A stretch of 64,000 nt of DNA, taken from the NCBI GenBank assembly GCA_963971305.1, contig OZ020307.1, forward strand, positions 53,627,702-53,691,701, written 5' to 3'. The translations under genes and the position numbers were made by a program. The notes beneath the pieces are model-generated. The model was given only the letters and a program-made list of their open reading frames with translations. It did no database searches and had not been told where the DNA came from. Positions 25,530 through 37,400 of the stretch are shown here, piece by piece (the first letter of the stretch is position 1; each line of letters opens with the position of its first letter). Source of the DNA: Arcuatula senhousia (Eukaryota; Mollusca; Bivalvia; Mytilida; Mytilidae).

Positions 25530-26230
25530 TTAATGGTAGTAAAACACACTTCTTGGTAAAACGTCAGAAACGTCCATAGTTTTGCAGCACCTATGCTTCT
25601 TCCAATAACTATTCTAAAACTATATTTAACCTTATAAACACTTATCATACATCGTTGAAATCCTTACATTCCAAAGATTATCTTCCAGTTAGTTGTTACT
25701 TGCAAAAATAAGATCTTTTCATTACAAACCGATAACTCCGAAAACAAATTATACATGAAAAAAACACTAAAATTTACACATTTTTACCATAATTCAAGCC
25801 TAGATTAGACTCAAACCTGCACTAAATCCTCTATAGTGCTATACATGCTCTGAAAGTACATAAACCTGGCTGTTTATTTAAAGTAAAAAACCTATACATC
25901 GACCAGCTTATTTTTTCAAGAAATGACGTCACATTTTTTACCTTAAAAACAAGCCTTAATAAAAACGTTCAAAAGATCGGTAAAATAAAAATGACACCAT
26001 GCCGGAAAAGTGACGCTAAACTTCCGTTTTTTCGAATATTTTTATGTTTTGTCAAAAATGTTATCTCTGAAAGATTCCCTATCAGTTGAGCACACTTTCG
26101 TTACTTAATTATAAGGCATTCTTAATTTATAGCTACTTAAATTCGACCTTTGTATTTTACTTTAGAAATTCTAGGATGTCACTCTCCAAAACTAACTTGT
26201 AAACAAAACCGAACTGTGTCTTACTACCTT
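25530..26230. mobile_element. TTAA-flanked inverted-repeat element, copy 1
   Basis: It starts TTAATGGTAGTAAAACACA and ends TGTGTCTTACTACCTTAA, giving imperfect inverted ends (GGTAGTAARACACA) with TTAA on both sides. It has no coding frame. A near-identical copy lies at 26964-27639 in the same orientation. TTAA targets are typical of piggyBac elements, but the ends do not start CCC, so superfamily assignment is open. Confidence 0.75.
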
Positions 26231-26963
26231 AATAGATAAACATTTTTTTATGTATGTAAGTGCTTTGTATATTTCAAAACTTGATTATATTTGGAACAAA
26301 ATGATGTTTGGCAATTTCTTTTAGGTCATATATAAGCCAAGTTGTGGCCAGTCAAAGTTGGAACCCTATTTTCATTTTTGACCGTAGTTTTGCAATATTT
26401 TTTGAAAAGTATATCATATCATGGTGTCTTTGTGTTTCTTAGATGAACATCAACATTTTTACACATTTTTGTTATTTATTGATAAAATAATTGACATTTA
26501 CCTTTTAATTGATTATTTTTTAAAGTCCGGGGAGATTTTACCTATGAAATTAACACAGTTTGCAAAGTAAAGACCAAGTACGACAATTTTGAATATCGTG
26601 TTCCTAAGAGACAAAATCGTCACATTTTGCATCAAAATACGGAGTTCTGTCGAAAAAGTTCAGCAAATAAATAAGTATCCATACATTAATTTTATTTTAA
26701 AGAGATTTTGTCTATTTGGTCGTTTTCACCTTTATAAAAACAGAAATGATGTAGCTGAAAAGTTGGCAAAACGTTACGTAACGTTTTCGCTCGAAATTTT
26801 TTAAATATGCTGTTTTGGTTGCTATGGCCTTTTTTCCAAGACAACTAATATTTTCCAAATTTTTTTTTAACTAATCTGTTGTATATTTATTTAGCTTTAA
26901 TTCCACCAATTAACATGGGTATTTAGTTCGCGTTCAATGCTAGTATAATTGTTGACAATTACG
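26231..26963. other. 733-bp segment between the two TTAA-flanked copies
   Basis: AT-rich, with no supported gene. A frame starting at 26589 (71 codons) has no recognisable features. The boundaries are defined only by the flanking element copies. Confidence 0.5.
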
Positions 26964-27639
26964 TTAATGGTAGTAAAACACACTTCTAGGTAAAACGTCA
27001 GAAACGTCCATAGTTTTGCAGCACCTATGCTTCTTCCAATAACTATTCTAAAACTATATTTAACCTTATAAACACTTATCATACATCGTTGAAATCCTTA
27101 CATTCCAAAGATTATCTTCCAGTTAGTTGTTACTTGCAAAAATAAGATCTTTTCATTACAAACCGATAACTCCGAAAACAAATTATACATGAAAAAAACA
27201 CTAAAATTTACACATTTTTACCATAATTCAAGCCTAGATTAGACTCAAACCTGCACTAAATCCTCTATAGTGCTATACATGCTCTGAAAGTACATAAACC
27301 TGGCTGTTTATTTAAAGTAAAAAACCTATACATCGACCGGCTTATTTTTTCAAGAAATGACGTCGCATTTTTTACCTTAAAAACAAGCCTTAATAAAAAC
27401 GTTCAAAAGATCGGTAAAATAAAAATGACACCATGCCGGAAAAGTGACGCTAAACTTCTGTTTTTTCGAATATTTTTATGTTTTGTCCTATCAGTTGAGC
27501 ACACTTTCGTTACTTAATTATAAGGCATTCTTAATTTATAGCTACTTAAATTTGACCTTTGTATTTTACTTTAGAAATTCTAGGATGTCACTCTCCGAAA
27601 CTAACTTGTAAACAAAACCGAACTGTGTCTTACTACCTT
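26964..27639. mobile_element. TTAA-flanked inverted-repeat element, copy 2
   Basis: Nearly identical to copy 1, with only scattered substitutions and one deletion of about 26 bp (after TTTTATGTTTTGTC). The left end is TTAATGGTAGTAAAACACA. The right end reads CTTACTACCTTTATTAAG, so the right TTAA is slightly displaced. The close similarity implies a recent transposition or duplication. Confidence 0.75.
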
Positions 27640-28454
27640 TATTAAGATTAATATACATGTACTTATTATTATAGGAATTTGAAATTTTTAAAACTGGTAC
27701 GGTCATGACCATGATGACAATACCATCAAATACTTTAAATTATAGAGAAAGAGGGGCTTACTCTATATTTTTTAGCAATTACATGTATGTAGTGGTATTG
27801 TAACTCAAATACCATTTTTCAAATGGGTCATATTTTAGTATCAAAATAATGAATTGACATAAGATATCAATATTTAATAAATCCTGATCAAAATTAAATC
27901 AGATTATCGTTGATTTTGGCTGATAGCCAATCAATGTTGAGGTGTGTATACCTTAGTTTTGTTTTGATGTTGTTTGACAAAAGAATGACGAAGTAGGATC
28001 ATTTATTTATATTTTGTATGAATTATGATTTATGAATTAGTGGATTGAGTCATTGAATCATTGATCTTTTGTAACTTCATGAACTTAGAAATTGTGTGGA
28101 CTGAGTGTTTAAGTGCTGACAAATCAGATATTCTATAATATTTTTGAATGTTCAGATTTTTCTTTGCCTTGTTATTATAAATCTGATAATCAGATTCAAA
28201 TGCAGTAATTTCATTTATGGCCTTATGTGAAAATCTTGTGATAAAGAGTTTTCGATATTAGGTCCAATATAATTCCTCCCAATATTGGGTTTTGACTGTC
28301 ATATCAACCCCAATATGTAAGACTTGAAATGAAATACACAAAAATATTGGGCAAAAATTAATTTACACATGTATGTGTATATTAACATGAATTTGGTATA
28401 AAGGCTAAATTTGACTAAAATTTGACTTTTTGATTTCAGAACTCAGTTCCATAT
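27640..28454. other. Upstream flank of CCP110
   Basis: AT-rich sequence ending in TTTTTGATTTCAG at 28439, which looks like a 3' splice site, so a non-coding or short coding exon probably lies upstream. No promoter element can be assigned with confidence. Confidence 0.5.
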
Positions 28455-31400
28455 ATGATGGGAGACCTTCTGGAATATTTTGAGTCACAGAGCAGGACAT
28501 TGGATGAGCTGTCAACCTCTCTCAACAGTCCGCTTCCCTCAAACTTCACCTCCCTGATCAAGTTCAATGGTGTGCCGATACTACCACCAGTGGTAATGTT
28601 TATATCAATTAGTTAATAAGTGCCAAACTTGCTATAGCCTAAGTAGTGGTTTGTGCAAAAGTCTGTCAGACACATTTTACATACATGTACATGTATGTAT
28701 GAAAAGAGTTGGTTGTCCTGAAGCCGAACTGAAAATTACATTTTAGGATATAACACATGAACAATAATCTATCAGTTTATAGGGGTGAATGTAGGTTCTA
28801 CTTCAGTCAAGTAAATGGTTTTTCCACCCCAAGATAATTATTTTTGGTAAGCTTGTTGAAATTATGAAATAAAGAAATAACTATCGAAGGTGGGTAAGTC
28901 ATTAAATCCACTAATTTTTCTGAAGAAGGACCTGTATCTCCCATGAAATTTGAAATAATAGGAAAGCTAACCACAAAATTTAACTATCACCTTTTGATTA
29001 AGTTTGCATGCGCATTTTAAACTATTTGGATACTGTGGTTTTGAGCAGAAGAAATCACGAGTTCATGGCTTCACATTTTTTCTGTATTCGAAGATGGAAA
29101 AGAAATCACTTAAATATTGAGATGGTTTGAATTTTGTTTATCGATCAGTAACGAAATTCATATTTTGATAATTATGTATATAGTTCTGTGTGGTTACCAG
29201 GTATAGCCCTGACAAATATTATGCTTTTTTTTTACAAAATCCACCTTAAACATGTTAAAGAACACTAAAAAACAGTTGAAAAAACAACAAATTAACATTT
29301 TTTTTTATGCTTCCCCTTAACCAAAATCCTGGATCTGTCTGAAAACCTTGTACATTCATACATATTCATTATTTTTCTGAATCTGTAGATGACACCAAAA
29401 AGGAGAGAAGAAATGTTGACCTACAGAAGACAAGCTATGAGGCTTGAGAATAGAAGAAAATCTAGACACAGAGAAAAACTAGTGGAAAAAGTACAGTCCA
29501 TTGTATCTGAAGTTGAGGTAAAATTTGATATCAGAATAGGATGTGGTATTCATCCTCAACAGCACTGTCACAACAGTCTGTGAAATGAAACTAAAAATTG
29601 ATTTTCTGTTTTTGCATTATAATTGTCCTTGTTATTTAAGATAATTTAAGTGAAATGTAATATCATTTTTCTATGAAATAAAATTTATTATATTTTGTTT
29701 TGTTAAAAGGTGTTTAACATGTTAAAATCACCTTTAAAAAATGTAAAACTTTTACATGTTTAATAGATGTACAAAATTTTTGTATTATGTATGATTTAAA
29801 AGAAACTACTGAAACAAAATTTTCATATTTTCAAAAATTTAAAGTGAATTGAAAAAAATGCCTACATTTCATATTTTCAAAAATTTAAAGTGAATTTTCA
29901 AATTTTATTTGATTTTTCTCATTTGAAAAAAATGCCTACAAACTCAAAATATTCTATATGTTAAAAATTTTAAAAACATTCAAAAATAAATAAACTGATT
30001 ATGATTAGGTTAAAATGCTCTATACTTTTTAAGTCCATAAACTTCAGGTAAAGAAAGAAAACAAACAAATAAAAACAAAAGAACAAATTTTTATGATTTT
30101 ATTTATGCATTTATGCATGATGCATGTTGTTTACAGAAAGAATTTGCTTTAAAGCATCGTACACGGCTGCCCCGAACAGCGAGGATATCAGAGCTTATAG
30201 TATGTGATGCTTCACCAATGCTTTGACGAGCTTTGTTAGGAAGTGTGACTTATAATCAGATAGCACAAGGATGCCAGCTAAATTAATTAAAAAAAAATTC
30301 TTTCCATAGTATTTCATGTATTTATATTTGAAATTTTTAAAAATGACGTCAAACAAGAGTCTTGTACTCAGACTTTTGCATAACTTTAAAGAAATTAAAT
30401 TATCAGCAAAAGGGAACTACTCTTCTCTTCGTTTAAATTTATTGAATTCTAAACTTGAAAATTTTTAGGAAATTTTGAAATTTGACATTTTACTCAATTG
30501 ATTTACTGGTTAAAAAAGTCAAAGAATCCTTGAAAATTATTTTTGATTTAATTTTGTAAACTTTTTATATGATTGAAAAAAAGCAATAGAGTTATAGCCC
30601 CTGTCGATGGCATCCTTGACCTTTTATTATAGTTTGAAGATCACATCTGTTCTGGTAGATGGAATGTCACCATTTGATCACCAGTCACATATCATAGGAA
30701 ATCATTTTTATGTTGGAGAGAGGGGAGGGGGGATCAGGTTGTGTATTTTATTATAATAAATTTGATTTGATCAGTATCACCTTTGAGTTTTATCTGTATT
30801 TTTTCATTAAAAAATATCAATATGTTTGAATTAGATTAAATGAAATAGCTTAAAACAAAAGATGAGGGACATATATCGGTAGAATCATATTTTCTTTTTG
30901 CTGTCACATTTCAGGTTTAACTTACTTGTTGATGAAAAAATGGGCGGACAGGGTGCCTATTTTGGGGCATTTCTTTATTGTTTCACTCTCTTTTCCCTTG
31001 AAAATCATCTTCATCTAGCACCTTTGTTGTACATGTGTATTTGTTTTGTAAAATGTATACTTTAGAAACTCCCTTCCTATTGTTAGATTTTTGTCAATGT
31101 TAGAAATCCTTATCCTATTTATAGATTTTTGTCAATGGTAGAAATCCCATCCTACATGTATTTATAGATTTTTGTCAATGTTCGAAATCCCTATCCTAGA
31201 TTCAAAAGATTTAGCAGTAGAATAACTTTTTTACAAGTTCTTTATATCATGTATATAAAGGCTGCCTTTACAATGCACCCCTTTTGGGAACAAGCCTGCA
31301 AGGATATTTATTTGATGGGCAAATGTGTCCATGACAAAGTAGCAACTTATGATTTTTGTTTGAAACCTAGGAAAAAGATGTTTTTGTGTATTAATAATTT

Positions 31401-34400
31401 AAAAACCTTCTAAGTCCTGACACTAAACTCTGAATGTTGTCTTTGTTTCTGTCAAATCTTGTACCACAATCACACAATAACAGAGTGTGCAGGCCAAAGT
31501 ACACTATAACACAATTTTTTCTTGATTTTGATCATGTCAGATATATTCTGCATTTCTGCTTTAAAACAAAATGGCTTAAACATGACACTGCATGGCCAAT
31601 ATATACATTTCATTTAATTATCATATATCGCTCAATAACCAATATAAACTGAAATTGCAAAAAAAATAGATTTATAACTTTTGCAGCAAAATTTGTATTT
31701 GCTGTAATGAGAGTTAATATTGTATTATATTTAATTTCCATCTTTTAAGAAGAGGAAGGACACATGGTAAACCTAAAAAGATTTCTCTGGTGCTAAATTA
31801 TAATATGTGTGCTAAGAATAAACATGGTTCTTCATGCAACAAGTTGAGCAGATATGTTTTTTTCTGATCAATTTGAACTAATAAATAATCTCTGCAAAAT
31901 GTGAACAGTTTGTTTTGGTATTTTTGAATTGTGAAATGTTAGTTCATCTTTTTATTTTCTAAATTTTTCGCTTTATTTTTCAGGAAAGACAGAACAGTCG
32001 ATTGTCAGAGTCAGTGGAATCTTCACCTGTCTCAAGTGGAACTGATGCCTCTTATAAATGGTCACCTGATAACAATTCAACAAAATCCCTGTCCAGAGCC
32101 CCACAAAACAAAGACAAGGGAACATCTCAAAACAATGATTCAAAGTCAAAACCTAGTAAACCTAGTGAATCTAGTATCTCAAAACAGGTCAACAAAACAG
32201 CCGTTCGTGAACAAAGGACTAAAATTCCTGCCCCAGTTCAATCACAGAAAAAAGCAAAACCAAAACCAACGACAAAGTCACAAGGAAAGGCATTAACCAA
32301 TTTGAGGAAGTCTAGTTCTATGTCATCTTTACCTAACCCTGCAAAGATTCCAGGGACCCCATGTTTTCCTCAGCCTAAACCCCCAGCAACCAAGATGACA
32401 GAGCTGCAAGCAAAGAGATCTACAATGTTGTTGACAGGCAGATTATCTGTGTCCAACCCTGATCTCAGAGACTTTGATGATGACAATTCTTTGTCATGCA
32501 AATCGGAAGGTGGTGTTTCTAGAAATCGTAGAATAATGAAACAATCTGCATGGCAACAAGCAAATCAACACAGTGCATCAGATCCTGACATTAGTCGAAA
32601 TGAAATTGGAGAAAGTCAGGGATTTGTTTTATCGCCAGAAGACTCAATTTTGAAATCACCAAAAATTCACAAGCTTAAGAAACACCATCGTTCAGCAGGT
32701 AGTAATCCTGAGTTGTCCTCTATTTCAAATCAGCCTGATGTTGATCCTGAACAGTTTAGACAAGAGTTCTTAGTTAGCAAACATAAATCTCAAAAGACCA
32801 CAAAAAGTCATGCACACACTCACAATACAAAACAACAAGGAAGAGTCACTAGAACAGAAAATCAAACTCCACCTACAAAAGATTCCACCAAGAGAAGACA
32901 ACTGCCACCTGAACCAAAAATGGAAGAACCAACATCCTTAAATGATTATCCATCTTTGGATGATTGTAACTCTTTACCTCAGGAATTTAGTGGGTTACCT
33001 TTGACCTCTGTCAAACAACAACAAATAGGTCAAGTTCTGGCAAAGTTATCCAAATGTCTTAATTTGCAGGATACTGGTGGAACAATGAATTCGACATCAA
33101 GCAGCTCATCAACTGATAACACAAAACAACCTCAGGATAACAGACAAAAATATTTCCAACCTCCAACTTATGAAAACCAAGTGGTTACAACTGGTTTAAA
33201 CCAGTATGAAGCAAATACCTCTGGTTTAAACCAATCAGCTGTGAATTCTTCTGTGGTGAGTTCAGTGGGGTCAGTAGGAACCAATCAAAGCAGGAGAATG
33301 AGTCCAAAGGGCTTGAAAAATACTGTACATTTCTCATCCTTTGTTACGGAGATAAGTACAAGTGCTAGTCAGTCAGTAGAGGATAAAATATCAGTGAGGA
33401 AAATGGACATTACACCCTCTAATAGCACTGAGTTTCAAAACGCTGAGTCAGAGGTCATGGGTCAATATGGAAAAGTGCCAAAAAACTCAAATGACCTGAG
33501 GTCAGAGGTACCTCAGGTCACATCTATGAATAGCTTTTTACCTGGACAGCCAGGTTCAATGTTGAGTAAAGTAGCGTTGAGTCCTGAAGAATCACCTGGA
33601 GGTACACCAAAAACTTTCTTCAAGGATCAGGATGTACCATTTCATGTGTACACTGCTGAGATTGATCATAATACTTCTGATAAAGAAAATGAGAATATTT
33701 TTCAAATCCATCATCCTTTGGATTCAGATGAAAAACTCAAAATCATGGAAAGGGAATTGAACAAGAATTGTGAACAAACATATGGAAATGTATTCATGCT
33801 TACAGGAAAACGTGAGTCAGATGACCTATCTCAAGGAAGCACTCTTAAAGAAAGCCAGGACAATATTCCAAAGAATTACTTTAATAATGATGGATTGTAT
33901 TCAGATGTAAATAAAACAGACTTTGAAAAAGTCATGAAAGTGTCGTCTGCTGTAACAGGAAGTTCAGGTCATGTGACTGGTGAGGTCAACCAATCATATC
34001 AAAGAACATCTGCTTCAAACATTCCAGTGACCAATGTAAACAATTCAAATGTGTCAAGGTCTAGTCATGTAAGGCATGGATCTTACACTTTAGAAAATCC
34101 CTCTCAGGCATTACTTAATGCACAATTAAGAAATGGCGAACAAAGTCAGCAACCAATGAATATTGGCCCTGAAAGTATGGAGCCACTTTCAATTACACAA
34201 AATGATATGAACATTTCAACATCTTCAGCAGAGCAAAAAGCTAAAGAGGAACACATTCAACGATATCTGTCTCAGGTTCAATCACATCAGGGTCAGGAGA
34301 TTGTAGAAAAACAAAATAATTCGCGAAGATATGACATTGGGGAGGCTGTAAAATCTTTTACTGAAACACTTCAATCAATGGAAAGCCTTACAGAGGATGA

Positions 34401-37400
34401 AATGCTCAGAATTCAAGCTGATCATTTCAATAAAATAAGACAACATCTCATTGAGCAACAAAAACAACAGCTTGAAGAACTGTTCATTCAGCAGCGAAGG
34501 GAGCAGATGAACTTACAACAAGACATTGAAGTCCACCATCAACACTTACGAGATCAACAAATGTCAACATCATTCTCTGATTTTAACAACTTGAGTCAAA
34601 TTTCCATGACCAATCCACATAATACATCTGTGAATAGCTATATGAGTCAGCAAAATCCTGGCAGAAGTCAAAACAATTACATTCCACACAGCACTCAGCA
34701 GTCAAACATTCCAAACAATGTGGACAACAGATATGTACCAAGAACAGGAAATGTAGCTAATGTTATGAACAATTATTCTATGTCTAGTGCTGGTAACAGT
34801 TATGTTCCGATCAGTTCTATAAATAGTAACATTCCTTGTTCTGTCCAATCAGACGCTGTTAGTAATAGTATGAATATTCCATATGCTCCTGGACTTTTTC
34901 AAAATTCTTCCATGCTGTCAGACGCACCATCAGAAATTAAACATCCTGTATATTCTCAGGTAAGATTTTTAAAAGCACTTTAACTTGTGAGATTTATTGT
35001 GCTAGTTTAATGTTATGAAATAAAAAAGCAAATGTGACCCCCCAAAAAACAGTTTTTATTAAGAGTGTAAAGAACAAAAAGTAATACAATGTAGCAATTT
35101 GACTTATGTTTTGTGTAAAAATGTGCACATATTTAACAAACATGGTTCATGAAAACATCGAAATAACATGGAAATAATTATCTCCATTTCATGTAGATAT
35201 TAACATGGATGTACATTTATGTATTTATGTTCCTTTTATATTTATGTAATTTTGCTAAGAAATAAAAAATGGCACTGATGTATAAATGTTTAATTTTTCC
35301 AGTTTAAAAACTTTTGAGCATCTTTGTTTTTCATTCCAGCAAGTGCCAGCAAATTTCCCAACTTCACAACAGAAACAATATGACTACATTTCTAGTCCTA
35401 GTTTATACTTCAACCCAAGAGATCGGGACAATGAGTCGGACATTAGCACATTCAGCAAGAGGTCACCTAAACAGTCCCTAAAGTTTAACCATTCCACTCC
35501 GTCACCCAAGACTTACAAACCAGTGCTACACTCTCCTGTCAAGGAAGTACAAAATGCATGGACAAGCTCAACGGTGATTTACTCAGAAGATGTATGTTAT
35601 GCAAATTATTAAATAAGAGTTTGAGTTTGATTGTTCCAATTTTCATGAGATGGTTATAATCTTTAGTGTCATAAAAGTTTGATAAGAGAAAATGGTCTCC
35701 TATATTTCTAAGACAAACTTTGAAGAAAAATAATGTGCAATATCTATGGAAATATTCACACAATGACAGCTCTGTTTTAAGCTGCTTTTAAGTACAGAGA
35801 ATGATCCTGAACCATGTGAACTAAATGAAAAAAACCCACTATTTTATTATATCTACATATTAACAATTTCAGCATTGAATGGATGCATTTACTGTGTCAG
35901 TGTATGTTAAAATAGCAAAATGAACCATTACCATTTCAGTCCAAAACCTAAACATAAACTTGATATTTGTTACTCTTTTCCTAGGCCCTGAACCCCAGAC
36001 TACAGCCATGTTTCCAACGAGTGTCTGCATGTGTCAAGGGTTACCTCACACGCCGTCTGCTGATGACAGAAAAAGTACAAGAAATTATTAAAACAATCAA
36101 TGTAAGTTGCTTTTCATAGCAAGTTTTTTTCCTTTGATCATATTTACAAAAAAAATCTCTTTTATTGGGATGAATAAAGTTATGCAATACTGACAGCAAA
36201 ATTTGAGATGCAAAATTAAGAACACCATGAACACACAAAATATAATTTGAATCCTTAGGATTTACAATATGGAAACAAAACAGTTCAAAATTGCAGTACA
36301 TGAAAATAAAAGCCTCTCTGTTCCATCAAAAAATGCAATATGTCCTACCAAACCATGTGCTTAAGATGATTTCTTGAACAAAGCAAGTATGATTTTCATG
36401 AAATTTTGTACACTTATTCATTTTATTAACAACCAAGAGGACAACAAAATGCAATACAAATTTTGCAATTTCAACTTTTAGATATCATCCTACTGATCAC
36501 TTGTCAATTACAGGTTTTGAATCGATTCCCTGTTTGTAATTTACAAAAACGATCTTTCAGTGGTTTACTCCACCATTAAAGCCGACCCATATTTAAAGGC
36601 CAGGTGGGCTAAACAACAGCAACACACACACACATACAATAATAATAAAGATATTTTAGATAAAAAGCACAAATGAATTTCTAGCCAATTTATTATACCC
36701 CACGCAACGAAGTTGCGAAGGGTATAATGTTTTTGACTGGTCCGTCCGTCCATCGGTCTGTGATCAAAGTTTGTAATCGCAACTCCTCTTAAACTACTGA
36801 ACAGAATTAAACGAAACTTGGTAAGCAAGAAGTACACCATATGTAGTTGTGCATATAACAAGGAATTTTTGATCAGCAAATTTTTGTGGGAGTTATGGCC
36901 CTTTCGACTTAGAAATTTGCAGAAAATCATGATTACAGTTTGTAATCGCAACTCCTCTTAAACTACTGAACAGAATTTAACGAAACTTGGTATGCAAGAA
37001 GGACACCATATTTAGTTGTGCATATTACAAGGAATTTTTGATCAGCAAATTTTTGTTGGAGTTATGGCCCTTTGGACTTAGAAATTTGCAGAAAATCATG
37101 ATTACAGTTTGTAATCGCAACTCCTCTTAAACTACTGAACAGAATTTAACAAAACATGGTGTATGCCAGAAGTACACCATATGTAGTTGTGCATATCATC
37201 AGGAATTTTTGATCCACAAATTTTTGTTGGAGTTGTGGCCCTTTGGACTTAGAAATTTGCAGAAAATCATGATTACAGTTTGTAATCGCAACTCCTCTTA
37301 AACTACTCAACAGAATTTAACAAAACTTGGTGTGCAAGAAGTACACCATATGTAGTTGTGCATATCACCAGGAATCTTTGATCCGCAAATTTTTGTGGGA

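Noticed and set aside
32002..34983. A stand-alone 993-codon gene
   Set aside because: It starts at a TTG inside an exon and ends just past a good donor (CAG|GTAAGA at 34959); it is the large internal exon of CCP110.
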